Assembly: GCA_024734495.1 (NCBI GenBank)
Contig: JALMQS010000225.1
Span: 14,790,096 to 14,854,095, forward strand
Origin: Forficula auricularia
Taxonomy: Eukaryota; Arthropoda; Insecta; Dermaptera; Forficulidae
Length of the DNA stretch: 64,000 nucleotides
Reading direction: 5' to 3'
Below the pieces are notes generated by a model that did no database searches, was not told the DNA's origin, and saw only the letters and a program-made list of their open reading frames with translations. The number at the start of each line of letters is the position of its first letter. The first letter of the stretch is position 1. Positions 8,492 to 20,670 of this stretch are shown piece after piece. The position numbers were made by a program, and so were the translations under genes.

Positions 8492-11329
8492 GTAAGTTCA
8501 ATCATCACGAAACATAATTTGTGAACTTTCAACTATCATTTAAAATAAAAATAAGTTATAATTAGAACTCCAACGATGTTTTAATATTTACGATTTAAAT
8601 GATATATTACTTTATTTTTCTTATATTATTTATATAAAAGTCACTTAATAAATTAAGAAACTCTAATCAAATAATTATTTAAGACACGCGAGACAACGTA
8701 ATAAATAGCACGTTAGCTAATTAAAATGTATTCTTCTTCCCCTGTTGAATTTCATGCGACGATTATAATTAGTGGTACATTATAATCAACCTCTTGTACT
8801 TGTTAATTTAAAAGTAATGCAGAGTATTATTATATCACAAAGAATATTGCACACTCCGTGCATTAAAGTCTCAACGGCATGCGGCCACCTCGTGGTTTTC
8901 AAACTCGTCGCATGATGCAACTGAGGTGAAAGCCCTGCATTCGTATCAGGGTCAGGGTCTTCTGGCTTTTCTGTAACGCCATATTTATATCAATTCGTCC
9001 TTGCCCCAAGTACCAACTTTTTAACCCTGGACCTCGACATTGTCGCATCGCATTCTTCCGGGCAACCATCTCTTGAATTCTTCTTTTTAGTATTAATTAA
9101 CAATAAAATAAATATTATTTTCTCTGATATTATTTTTCAATAATTATTTAAAGGCTTTTAATCTATTATATATACGACTGAGTTTAATAAAACATAAATT
9201 AAAAAGAGATTTTTGATATTTTATAAAACAAATCCTACAAAAATCACCAAATCGATTTGTATGTTTCATGACTCTCTGAAAAGATATCAGCCCCAGCACG
9301 TTATGAAAAATAAAATATTTATAAAATTAATAATTAAACAATTTATTTAATATTTTAATCAATTTTTATTTGTTTTATTTTGTTGATGAATTTTCATTAA
9401 ACATGTAACCAATTTTTACGAATAAAAAATGACCCAAACACACTAAAAAATAGTTTGTGATTCTATATATTTTTAAAGAGTTTTAGGAAGGATCGGTTAC
9501 TCGAAAAACAATTCTCAATAATGCTGAAAAATCCATTTACTCCAAATACTTGGTGATTAAAAATTTCTTTAAATAATTGGTATCTTTCACCAGGATTAGA
9601 AGAGTGCTCAAAAGGGTTACAGTCCGCCAATTACAAATCTATACAGTCAGTAGAATGTTTTTAAAGCGCTCTTCAATCCTTAAGAATCTTTTAAATGACA
9701 TTATTTTAAATGTTTTCCATTAAATCCATTAAATGTTTTCCATGAAAGTCATAATGAGTCTCTTTTCTAACTACCAAGGTTTTCTTTTCTTTTTGATCAA
9801 TCAATAATAAGTATTAATTCATAATACTTAATAAACAAAGATATCTACTTATTATTATTGCGTAAATCTCGATTTTTTCTACTTTTAAAATTTATTTTGC
9901 AATTGCATTCACAGTTAGTCATCTCTTAAACATGAATATACCTAAAACTTCTGCTTCACTACTAAGGTCCATGATCCAAAGGCAAGTTAATGTTATTTGA
10001 AAGAGCATAATTCAGCTTAATAACGATTGATTCGATTATCACATATTCAATTGATAAACAAATCATTTTAATAGGTAGCTATATTGGAATAGCATATATG
10101 ATTTATTATTACTTATTAGTATTAACATTATTACTAACTCATTTTCAATTTAATCCATTTTATTGAACAGTAATCGCTCAATATGCATTCTAATTAAAAG
10201 ATATTAAACACTTTTCTAAAGATTGCCGAATTTTGAGTTTTTCAAGTTGATCAAATTTTTATGTCCTCCAGCTGTTTTATTTGAGAAGAAAGAATAAGAT
10301 ACCAATGATTAAATCGGAACTTTAGAAGTTACTTGAATAGTCGAATTTAACCTTTAAAAAACCATCGGATGTATGTACAATACCTATAATGAATGATTGT
10401 TGTGATCAGACAAAACTTAGAAATTGTATGTTATATTGACTATCTCTAAGGGGCTTCTCAGAGCCATAACTCTTCTTCATGTCTCTGAGGTCATTCAACT
10501 CAAACTGAGACTTCTTATTCTTACCAAGTCCCTTACTTATTTTCTTTGAACCTCACTTAGGTATTCTTATTCTCTTCGCACATTTTATTTTTAGTCTTTC
10601 TCTACGCCCAAGCCCAAGACTAACCCATCCTAATTCCTCTGTTTCAAGCTAGCTGTTTCAAGAGATGAGATCTTTAGATACTGGACTTCCATTTTTATAA
10701 ATAGCCTTCTTAAGGTAATGTGGTATAAACAAATCCAGGCCTACCGACTCAATAAATTAGTGAAGAACACCTTTTCCATGTGTATTTCAGAAATCCCCAA
10801 TTGTATTTCAGAATTTCCAATTGAATATTTAGAAAATCTCAAATCTATTTCAGAAATCTCAATTCAATTTCAGAAATTTCTAATTATTTATTTTTTTAAA
10901 TACAATTGTGATTTTCTATTATTCAATTGAGAATTCTCAAATACAATAAAATTTTTTTGAAACTAACTTGATATTTTCTGAAATAAAATTAGAAAAGTTG
11001 TAGAAAGCCATCTTTTAGTAAGTTCTATTGGTTCTGACAGTAATATCTAAGTTGATTCTAGCTGACTCTAGCACAAGTGAAATAATTATAACTTTAAATG
11101 AAGGCAAGAACCTCAAATTTTTAAACTCAAATAAATATAAAGACTTATTATTAAGCTTTGGAGAAATTGAAGCACACACTTGTCCTTAAATAGAGGAGCT
11201 TATAACACCTTTAAATTAATAATGTTTATAAAATATAAGGACTCTACATCATAAAATTAAATTAATTTAATAATTGAAATTTATATTAGGCTTAAGATAC
11301 AATTTAAATTTTTAATTTGAGTGGATCAT
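8492..11329. other. AT-rich stretch, no gene recognised
   Basis: A slightly GC-richer, non-repetitive patch at about 8860-9070 has no convincing exon. At about 10785-10885 there is a degenerate short tandem of ATTTCAGAAAT/CCCAATTG. Otherwise nothing recognised. Confidence 0.5.
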
Positions 11330-11505
11330 TAAATGGATCCTTGTTTGTTTTAAAAAAAATTATTTTGTCATTTTTTCACACAACAGATAATAGAAAAAGA
11401 GAGAAGAATTTTATATACAAGTCAAATTGGGATCATTTAACCATAGATGGCTTTGACGGCGAAGGGGGCGTCATATTCGAGGGGAGTTCCATGGGCGGCA
11501 GTAGT
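11330..11505 (-). pseudogene. 3' fragment of an A/C-type cuticle gene
   Basis: The 3' UTR of the A/C type (CACACAACAG.., GAAGAATTTTATATACAAGT) leads into a stop at 11437-11439 and about 22 codons reading AAHGTPLEYDAPFAVKAIYG, the C-terminal tail of protein A with substitutions. Coding homology stops abruptly at about 11505, where sequence shared with the 3' flank of genes B and D begins. It looks like the scar of an unequal crossover or partial duplication. Confidence 0.75.
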
Positions 11506-11862
11506 TTTCAAATACTAAAGAAACCATTATAGAGATTTAAAATGAATCCAAAACTAGAAGCCAAATGTTTGTGTGTTCTAATTAGAATATCTCATTATTC
11601 ATTATACATGTTTAATCTATAAGGGGTTTCAGAAGAAACTTTTCTATCGAAAATGTATTACTTTTTGTTTATTTTAAAATCTAAAAAAAAAAATTATTAT
11701 GATAAATGTTTTCTATGGAACATTTGTATTGTTTTAAAATATAATTAAAAGTACGGTGCATTGTGAGGAAGGCTGTTTATAGTAACAAGTAAATGTTTAT
11801 TGTAAGTCACATTTTATTGATCGTCCACAGCTCAAATAAATAAATAAATACAAATAAATTAA
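11505..11862 (-). repeat. 3' UTR and flank shared by cuticle genes B and D
   Basis: About 360 bp match 45722-46083 closely, beginning AGTAGTTTTCAA and running into the B stop codon at 11863. It includes a poly(A) signal (TTTATT on plus, 11813-11818). This marks B and D as sharing a 3' end distinct from A and C. Confidence 0.8.
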
Positions 11863-12532
11863 TTAACCAAGGATGGCCTTTCCGGCATAGCCGTGGGCGG
11901 CATAGCCGAGGGGGGCAGCATAACCGAGTTGAGCTCCATGGGCGGCATAAGCGACGGGGGCGGCAGCAAGGGTCTTGACTACGGGGGCGGCGGCGACAGT
12001 CTTGACGGCGACACCAGCGGCTTGTTTGTGGACAACGGCGTTGAATCCGTTGACGGGGTCGGCGGTGTATTCGACGGTACGGATGCTGCCGTCAGGTTCG
12101 ACAAGGCTGTAGCTTCCTTGGACGACGTCTCCTTGACGAGATTCTTGTTGGTTTTTGGAGTCACCAGTGAGGTGGTCTTGGATGTCGTAGGCGTAGCTGT
12201 AAGAAGGGTTGGGGTCGTAGTCGGTGTCAACGGCGACGGCGGCTTTAGCGATGGCTGGGCCGTAAGCTACGGGTGCGTGGACAGCATGGACTGCGGGAGC
12301 GGCATAGGCCAAGGGGGCCTGGGCAGCATAAGCCACAGGGGCGGCGTAAGCACGGGCAGCAATGGGTGCTCCAGGGGCGTACACCTGGGGTGCGCCGAGG
12401 ATACCGGCTTGAGCCACAGCCACGAAGGCGGCGAGAACGATCAACTGGAAAAATATTTCAATAAATTAGTAAAATGAATATTTTGACAAAAAAAAATCAA
12501 ATTCAAAAATTTTTCCTTACCTTGAAGGCCAT
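11863..12532 (-). CDS. RR-2 cuticular protein B (larval cuticle protein A2B/A3A-like)
   Basis: Exons 12532-12521 (MAFK) and 12444-11863, intron 76 bp; total 197 aa. Signal peptide residues 1-17, Ala/Val/Tyr-rich linker, RR-2 domain about residues 77-144, then a tail longer than in A ([24 protein letters not shown]). Coding sequence up to the tail, intron and about 250 bp of upstream sequence are nearly identical to gene A (only a handful of differences by eye). The tail and 3' UTR instead match gene D. Frame intact; presumably secreted by epidermis into the cuticle, where the RR-2 domain binds chitin. Confidence 0.95.
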
Positions 12533-12591
12533 TGTTGTATGAAACTGGAGCTTGAAGGAACCAATATAGTTTAAACAGTGGCCAACGAACG

Positions 12592-12599
12592 TTTATATA
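12592..12599 (-). promoter_or_regulatory. TATA box of cuticle gene B
   Basis: TATATAAA on minus, same spacing from the ATG as in gene A. Confidence 0.8.
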
Positions 12600-12643
12600 C
12601 TCGAAACCTGACCCACGCCCGCCCCCCTCCGCCTTGCCTCTGG

Positions 12644-12669
12644 TTGCCCAAAGGAGACACCTTGACTCT
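12644..12669 (-). promoter_or_regulatory. Conserved upstream block, gene B copy
   Basis: Identical to the 26-bp block at 3868-3893. The homology between A and B promoters runs on to about 12750, so only the comparison with gene C is informative for constraint. Confidence 0.5.
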
Positions 12670-15228
12670 GGAAGGTTTATTCAGTGACACAAATAAATAT
12701 AAAATATTTAATTAAGTAACAAAAAAAAATCACATTTCCAAAAATAAATCCAACAAACAAAATAAATAATATTTTAAATTAACTGAAAACAATCTTTAAT
12801 TTTCCCCCATCATTATTAGAAGGAGTACAACAGGAAGCTGCATTTCTTATAGGCCTGGATTGTATCATGAATATTAGGAGAAGAAGATATTTTAGAGTTG
12901 GGTTGGAGTCGAAGGTACCTGTGAATGCGGCCCTTGAATACCTGAAGGTTACAAGTTGGCAGTGATTGAATTTAGTTAATATTAAATACATATATTTATT
13001 TATTAACCATAAGGCACATTCTTCAAGTTATTCCTTATAAATTGAACAGCTTTGTGACTTTCGGGAATAATTTCTAAATTTTTAATTTTTCATAGTCTTA
13101 TTATTTTTTGTCGATTAAAAATTTAATTACTTTTTAAAGTATTATCAAATGATAAACCAATAATCGCTTCAACTGAACCCAATCTAATTAAAATCGATTA
13201 ATCTATTTTTGAACAAAGGTAGAACCAAAATTCATTTCAACAGATAATTAAAAAAATATATTTTTGATTTTTAGTATCATTAAACAAAGTCTAAATAATC
13301 AAAAATTGTAAGTATTCAATATTCTAGCCACAATGTATGCCCGTTTCCATTTTTGACTATCTTGCCTCTTCCGACCATCCTTAACTTTTTATTGCCTCAC
13401 CATCGAGATAATTTATTGGATCGACATTTCTGTTATGTTATACATGATGAACTGTTATAATATAAAATATACATTAGTACATGGGAAGTAATGATTATCT
13501 CAAGGGGTGTCAGTGTTCAAATTAAATTTTACAATGATAAGCGAAAAACCCTTAAATTTCATAATCCTTCTATTTGTAGAAAATTTTCATCTGAATCCAC
13601 CTAGATGATACACTTATTTACATTTTAAAACAAATATTATTTTAAGTATCCTCAACGATTCATCATCAAATTTCGGAGACGTTTTTAACTAGGTAGACTA
13701 GATGCCCTTTATTTGTATAAATGATTGAAAAATGTCAATTAAAGTTCACTTGTTTTTAATTTATACGTTTTCAGGCCATCCATTTCTAAGAATAAAGCAA
13801 CGCAACATCAAAGCATCCAATCTTTAATTTCATAATCACTTATTAGATTAAACCTAACTACAAGTTTTCGATATCTAAAGTTCCTCTCTAGTAAAAACAA
13901 GCATAATCTTTTGGAATATTTATTTTTATTTTTCTATCAAAATCCAAAATTAATTTTTATTTTTCTAACAAAATCCAAAATTAATTTTTATTTTTCTAAA
14001 AAAAAAAAAAAATAAGGATGGTCTCTAAATTTTTCTCTTATGTGTGCGGGTACAAAAAAATGAATTTTTTCGACATATATATATTGAAAAAATTCTATTT
14101 TTACTTCTTTATATAAAATACTCTATTAAAAACCAGCCTAATCTCTTGGAAAATTATAATTTATTTAAAAAAAAATTATAAAGGGGTCTTTTTGTAAATT
14201 TTGCTTTTTTCGGGCAAAGCTTCAAAAAATGAATTCGACTATTTTTTCTTCTCTATATAGATTAATAATAAATATTCTATTAATTATATATTCCTTGGGA
14301 ATTCTTTTTTTCCATAAAAATATGAAATATTTTATATGGTAGGACCCTTTTGTAAAATAAGGTTCGTTGGGCTTTACTTTGGATAGTGAATTTGACTAAC
14401 TCTAAGGCGCTTATCCGACGTTAAACTAAAAATTATGCAAATGAAGAAATAATTTGTTTTAATCCAGTGATCTCCATACATTTACTCATATATTACTGAT
14501 TCATAGTTAAATCTAACTGACACGTTCGCCACCTTGTAATTTTACATTTAGATTTTAAAATGATACTAGTAAGCAGCTCAAAATGATATTTCTTGTCCAT
14601 CTCCACATCCCTCCCTACCTCTGATTTATTACTCGAAAGGTTTGAAAAAATAGAGCTGAGTGGTAACACAAGGTAAATACGATAAACAAAATGATTATAA
14701 ATTTTTTATAAAGTAAATTTTATTTTTACTAATTACAATAAATAGAAACTGAATTTTTTATTACCTACATATCTTGTTTTTTATGAAAAATTTGAGCCTC
14801 AGATTTTTCCTAATCTTTAGGTTTCCAAGTCCGAGTCGAAAAAAGTCATTTTTAGAAATCCCTCCCTATTCATTTCGAAAGAAAAGGATTAAGATTGGAC
14901 CTTCTTGAATCCACGGAAATAAAATATGCCTTGTCGAATGATGAAAAGGTTATCAACAATCAACTAGATGTAAAACCAAATATAATAGTTGATCTTTTAA
15001 TATCCAAATGAAAAAATCATCCCCAACCCAGAGACATAAGTCAACGACCTTACAAACTTGCCTTTTACCCAAACAATCCTATGTAAATAAAGGTCAACCT
15101 GATATTCTTTCTTAACAATAGCTTAAGAGAAAGTGTCCTTTTAAAATAATTTTATAAATTCTGTCTCTCTGTTCAATAAACACATATATAGCCTGTTATT
15201 CAATAAGTTAAATTAGTTACTTTCTGTA

Positions 15229-15272
15229 TTTCCTGAAGATGGGTTGATAGCCCGAAATATATATATTGAAAA
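15229..15272 (+). ncRNA. Hammerhead-like motif with AU-rich palindromic stem III
   Basis: TTTC (stem I) - CTGAAGA (15233-15239) - GGG..CCC stem-loop - GAAA (15254-15257) - TATATATATT - GAAA (stem I partner). The alternating AT run after GAAA is self-complementary. A tail piece GATGTTTCACC..CAACACC at about 15396 matches the tail of the 52-kb foldback, so this is likely a diverged member of that family. Confidence 0.45.
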
Positions 15273-15434
15273 AGAAAAAAAAATTTTATATCTTTTAATT
15301 TTTTAATTTTAATGTGAAATAAGTGACCCAGTATCCTTAACTCATAGTAAATCCATATTAAATAAAATATTTATTTACTCTTATCTTTATTAAAGATGTT
15401 TCACCTTGCACCAACACCACAATCTCTACTGATT

Positions 15435-15640
15435 ATTAATAATCGAAGAGTCAAAAATCTAATGTAGAATTGTTATTCCTCGAGTATTAGATGAGAATCG
15501 ATGGCTATTTTTGATTTTAAGTCGATTCCTCCATGTCTTCAGCAATGGTTACTAATAATAACCGAAACGTCAAAAATCCAATGTAGAATGGTTATTCCTC
15601 GACTATTAAATGAGAATCGATCATTATTTTTGAATTAAAG
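15435..15640 (+). repeat. Two-copy direct repeat
   Basis: Units of about 90 bp beginning TAATAATCGAAGAGTCAAAA and TAATAACCGAAACGTCAAAA, period about 115 bp, both containing GTTATTCCTCGA and GAGAATCGAT. Confidence 0.6.
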
Positions 15641-18600
15641 TCAACATGAACGGCAAATTGCAAGTGATATCTGATTAATAATAAAGGAATAAACATATTA
15701 TTTTTTTATTGTTAAAGGATAAATAATTAATATATCCAGTACACACCAAGCCAGCAAAGCATATTAATATTTCAAATGAATTTGGATAAAGTTTAGCAAC
15801 GATCCGTTGCAGTTTATTTGATCTCGAGTGTACAAATAAATGGTAGCCAGGGACGCGTCCTCCGGCCGTGCGCTAGTCATACCCTTAACTGATATGCCAA
15901 TTTAGTTGTCTAAATACCAGGGGCTCCCAGGATCGAGGTGTGGTTATTGAATGACTCGACTAATACTGCTACTGCTAAACAGGTTTGAACATGTTTGTGT
16001 CTGATGATCCCCCACCCTCTGTTCGCTAGACAAGCCTTCGAATCAGTTTGTCTGTAAAACAATTTTATAATAAGGTAGATAAAATATTAATTAAAAAAGC
16101 GGCTAAGTACAATCAAATACTTCTGCCCAAACATATTTTAGTTCATCATTCACAATTAATTTTTTTAAAGTCAGACGTCGAGTACATTTGAACTAATTTA
16201 CTTTCAAACTCATAAAATCAAAGTATCCGAAAATGATTAAAATATAAAATCTGGAAAATTCTATTCATATTCTAACATCAAAAAGTTTCATAAATTTTAA
16301 ATTAAATATACTCGAAATAAAGCTAAACGAAATTAATATATGACATGCTATGAAGATACTCTTGACGTTCTAAGATTTTAGGGATGCTCCACATCCACAG
16401 CATCCATGGCCGCACGCCACTGAAATCTATATATTCTATTTTTCCCACAAAATATAAAATTTTGAATTTAGAGGTTTCGGCCCAAGTGTAAAAAAAAGTG
16501 ATTATAAAAATGATTTCTTTAAATACAACTTTCATCACAATTTTTAAAAATTCCTCTAACGATTTTGATAATGATATGAATGAAACACTCCTACAATGTC
16601 TAAAAAAAAACTATTTATGATTAATATGTAACCTTTTGGGTCGTTTTTGAGAAATAATGAAAAACTGGATTAAACTAAGTACTCCTAAAAATACCAACTT
16701 TCTGACTAGATCGCTTAATTAATTTTAAAAAATTCCGACTTGAGAGATTTTGATTAAAAATTAACAAAATATTCTTTTTACCAGTCTTTTTTATTTAATT
16801 CACGATTTTATATCTTGTGGGAAAAATAGAATATATAGAGGTGTATTTCAAAATTTTCTAAACATAAAAAAATCTAATTTCACACAAAGCTACAAGGTCT
16901 ACATAATAACTTTTTATAATAATTGTCAAATATATTGTTATTAGTTTTTTTAGAGCATTTACTTATTTTTGAAAGAGATTATAGTTTTTATATACTTAGA
17001 AGATAATAGGCAGCACAACAAATTGTCCAAAATTCATTTTAATCTAAATTCCTTTCTTGATGGCCACCTTTTATACTTTTTTTTTTATACCTCTCATAAT
17101 GCTTCATTTTTTTCTTGCTTATCAATTTTTGGCAAGAATTTCAAGAAGCCATATTATTTCACTTGCTTGGATTCTTTCGCAAGCATTCGAACCGAAGTCT
17201 CCATTTAACTCTCCAAGAGGCAAAACTGGATCGCCTTTAGCCCGGCATCTGTGTGCTTAAGACAAACCTGGGCCTACGCCCTTGTGATTCATACTGCTAT
17301 GAAATGCACTCGAAATTGGGCCAGCTATTCTTAATGTCTTGTTCAAATGACTCATTTTGATTTAGAATATTATCTTAAAGAACTAATATTATATTTAGTT
17401 GATTTATTATTCTTCAAGTTCAAAAACTTAATTCAGAGTTATTCTAATTTTTGATCTTAATTTGTAATTTATAAGTAATATATTAAAGGTTGAATCTTCA
17501 GCGTTATTTAAATATTTTTCTTTATTTTCACTTTCTTCTTGAATATAGAATACTATAAATACTTCACATCTGTATATTTAAAATAAATTTGAGTTATATT
17601 TGAATTGACTTCTTCAAAAGTAATAAGAAACTTTAGTAAAACTAACATTGCATTAATTATCCATGTGAAATATTTATATATTAGAGCTTGAAGATAAAAA
17701 TGAATCCTTTGAAACTAAATTCTTAGCCAAGTAAAAATAATTACCTATATTAGGCAGAAGAGATACATTCTTTAATTTATTGCTTATAAATTAAAAAAAA
17801 ACTCTTAACTCTCAGTTGAATTTTTAGTTATGTACTTAACTTCTTAATTCTTTATTGAATTCATAAATAAAACAATCATTCTTTTAGCTAGCTTTCCTTA
17901 ACCGGAGTTTTACATTTCGTTTTTTGTAAAAATTTCAAATAACACCCAAATTATGTATGCATTATGTATAACATTATATTTGGTGCAACATGTGAACCAA
18001 ATCCAACCGGAACCCTAGAAGATGAAAACCCTGAAATGAGACTAATTTATTTTTCAAACTTATACAAGACACTTACTAAAAAAATGTATTGTTAGGCTCA
18101 ATTCACGGTCCTCATCTCCCAGGATCTGGGGTTGTAACACTTCTTACATCTGCCTAGAAACAGCACCTAATCTAATTCTATAAAATTCGTAATGTAAAGA
18201 TATATGTATCATACTGAAAAGTAAAAGAGAAAAAAACAAACAAACAACCCTACATACAATACAATAAATACTGTTATCCATAATGCATTGATATATGTAT
18301 AATACTCTGATTTTGATTACTATTCAAAAATAAATTATAATGGATATCTATAAAATTATGAAATGACGTCTAGTATTTGTTTTAATTATTTTTGAAAATA
18401 ATTTTAATCAATTTTTATTATTTAATAAATTATTCCAAGTGTCCTTTGACGAGATTAGGAGACTTAATAAATTTATGAGAAATAAATGACAAATTGTGAT
18501 CTTCTATTTAGTATGTCATAAAAAGTAAATTCAACCATGAACAAAATTCTATTAAACTGCTAGGTAAAGTCATTATTATCTAGTATACCTTCCTATGACT

Positions 18601-19005
18601 GGTTTTGACGAAACTACCCCCTCCAATTAGGTAAATGTTCTATAATAAAAATGAGGACAAAGTCTTTCAAGTTACAAATAAATAAAAATATTTATGAATA
18701 GAAGCAAGTGAGTTATAAATTAAAAAAAGGTGTTTTTTTTTCAAAATTCTAACGTTACTAGAGACTATATTTTAGATAAACTTCTTCGTAATATAAAGCT
18801 AAAAATATGTATATTAAACAAATGATAGAATATTTTAATTTATTCCTGATAATAAATTATTTGTTAATGGGTGAATGGGTGAATGAATCCGTTTGATATT
18901 TGCTTTTAAGAAAGTTTTATTTTATCATTTTTTCACACAACAGAAAAAAATAAATATAATAGAAAGAGAGAGAAGAATTTTATATACAAATCGAATTAGG
19001 ATCAT

Positions 19006-19669
19006 TTAACCGTAGTAGGCTTTGGTGGCGAGGGGGGCGGCATAGCCGAGGGGAGCTCCATGGGCGGCATAAGCGACGGGGGCGGCAGCAAGGGTCTTGA
19101 CTACGGGGGCGGCGGCGACGGTCTTGACGGCGACAGCGGCGGCTTGTTTGTGGACGACGGCGTTGAATCCGTTGACGGGGTCGGCGGTGTATTCGACGGT
19201 ACGGATGCTGCCGTCAGGTTCGACAAGGCTGTAGCTTCCTTGGACGACATCTCCTTGACGAGATTCGTGTTGAGATTTGGAGTCACCAGTAAGCTGGTCT
19301 TGGATGTCGTAGGCGTAGCTGTAAGAAGGGTTGGGGTCGTAGTCGGTGTCGACGGCGACGGCGGCTTTAGCGATGGCGGGGGCGGCGGCGTAGGCGACGG
19401 GGGAGGCGACACGTGCGTATGCGGGGGCGGCAGCGTAAGCTACGGGGGCGTGAAGAGCGGGGGCGGCATAGCTCAAGGGGAGGCGTAAGCACGGGCGGCG
19501 ATGGGTGCACCGGGGGCGTACACTTGGGGTGCGCCGAGGATTCCGGCTTGAGCCACAGCCACGAAGGCGGCGAGGACGATCAACTGCAAAAATATTACAA
19601 ATAAGCAAAGTAGAATATTTTGGAAAAAAAAATCAAATTTGAAAGATTATTTCTTACCTTGAAGGCCAT
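19006..19669 (-). pseudogene. RR-2 cuticular protein C, with one-base frameshift
   Basis: Exons 19669-19658 (MAFK) and 19583-19006, intron 74 bp. The signal peptide and N-terminal part read normally to ..ARAYASP, then a stop (TGA) follows directly because a run of G on the plus strand (19477-19480) has four bases; gene D has five at this place. Past the break, the other frame gives [16 protein letters not shown].., the full RR-2 domain and a tail ending AYYG. Everything else (promoter, splice sites, 3' UTR) looks functional, so either a very young pseudogene or a homopolymer sequencing error. Tail and 3' UTR are of the A type. Confidence 0.8.
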
Positions 19670-19724
19670 TGTTGAGTGAAACTGGTGAACGAACCAATGT
19701 ACCTTAAACAGTGACCACCGGGAG

Positions 19725-19732
19725 TTTATATA
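19725..19732 (-). promoter_or_regulatory. TATA box of cuticle gene C
   Basis: TATATAAA on minus, 56-63 bp upstream of the ATG at 19669. Confidence 0.8.
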
Positions 19733-19771
19733 CTCCTAACCTAACCCACGCCCGCCCTCCCTTCCTTCTGC

Positions 19772-19797
19772 TTGCCCAAAGGAGACACCTTGACTCT
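19772..19797 (-). promoter_or_regulatory. Conserved upstream block, gene C copy
   Basis: Same 26-bp block as in A and B, retained although the surrounding promoter sequence has diverged, which supports a regulatory role. Confidence 0.55.
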
Positions 19798-20050
19798 TAG
19801 TGTTTTATTCACTGATACAATCTTGTTTTTGCGCAACTTTGGCATAATTTTTCTGCCTCAGCTGCATTCAATATCTAAATGATGATCAATATATAGTATA
19901 CAAGTTGAAAATTCCTCACCATGTCTTTATTATCCTCATAACGCTATTGCATTGATAAATTAAGATATTGAAAATAATGTAAAACCCTTGGAAACTTAAA
20001 CCAAAAGAATACTCAACATGAAACTTTCCATTAATTAAAATCTATCAATT

Positions 20051-20053
<3 letters not shown>

Positions 20054-20115
<62 letters not shown>
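20054..20115. repeat. (AT)n microsatellite
   Basis: About 30 uninterrupted AT dinucleotides. Confidence 0.95.
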
Positions 20116-20118
<3 letters not shown>

Positions 20119-20121
20119 TTG

Positions 20122-20180
20122 ATGTGGTGGTGCCCAAAATTCCGAAACCCAAGATCCCGACAGCCAAAATCCCGTGAAAT
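20122..20180 (+). repeat. Fragment of a CCCAAAATC-type repeat
   Basis: TGGTGCCCAAAATTCCGAA and following CAAGATCCCGACAGCCAAAA resemble, in inverse orientation, 31580-31640 (GATTTTGGGTGCCACCCC). Probably ends of a common MITE; element boundaries not found. Confidence 0.45.
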
Positions 20181-20334
20181 TCTAGCTTAATTTTGATATT
20201 TTATTAACCTTTTTGATATTTGCAAAAATATATCTACTATCTATATGTATTTGACTATATTAACCTAATTAAGGCAAAAAGTACATATAAAATATCAAAA
20301 TAATAAATAAATAAAATACATTTTGCAACGAAAT

Positions 20335-20670
20335 TTTCTTTGGAGAGAGACGGACTGGTAGAACTTATAATTGAAAGTAATGGAAGGGAGCCCAGGGGTA
20401 GTTATAATTAAGAAAAAGAAGAAAAAAAACTATTTTTTCCATGCTTCTGCTAAAGAAGAAAAAAGTTTTAAACACTGCTGTGGAGAGAGGAAAGAAGAAT
20501 TTTATTTGTTTCCTTCATTGACGCCTTGACCCCCTGAAGAAGGAGGTAAGAATCCTCCGAAACGTCGCTTTGAAAGGAAAGGAGGAAGGAATGTAATAAA
20601 TCACACCTTATTTGGATATATGTTCATTTTTTCTTCCCTAGGGTTGCCTTCCATTACTTTCACTTACCAT
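20335..20670. repeat. Foldback repeat, family GGAAGGCAGCCC, copy 2
   Basis: Starts ATTGAAAGTAATGGAAGG and ends CCTTCCATTACTTTCA, flanked by ACGGACTGGTAGAA. One arm is largely deleted or replaced; the right arm retains the hammerhead-like motif at 20528-20572. Confidence 0.65.
20528..20572 (+). ncRNA. Hammerhead-like motif, stem I decayed
   Basis: CTGAAGA (20534-20540), GGAGG..CCTCC stem II, GAAACGTC (20559-20566). Compared with 27753-27795, the stem I strands have changed and pair poorly. Confidence 0.45.

Larger units (their letters stand above)
12670..18915. other. Long AT-rich intergenic stretch
   Basis: No gene recognised. It holds degenerate tandem units around 13880-14310 (each with a piece like ACAAGCATAATCTTTTGGAA, plus a perfect 36-bp-scale duplication at about 13925-13995), a hammerhead-like motif at 15229-15272, a direct repeat pair at 15435-15640, and a small repeat at 16380-16420 (CATGGATGCTGTGGATG on minus) that recurs at 43262-43310. 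A GC-richer patch at about 15840-16030 is unexplained. Confidence 0.5.

Noticed and set aside
8860..9070. A further exon of the plus-strand gene
   Set aside because: An open stretch of about 25 codons exists, but splice sites and phase do not fit the phase-2 donor at 8491.
10718..10930. ORF with repeated ISE/FQK-type motifs
   Set aside because: Product of a degenerate ATTTCAGAAAT tandem repeat, not a gene.
20054..20115. CRISPR-like or centromeric array
   Set aside because: Simple (AT)n microsatellite in a eukaryotic genome.
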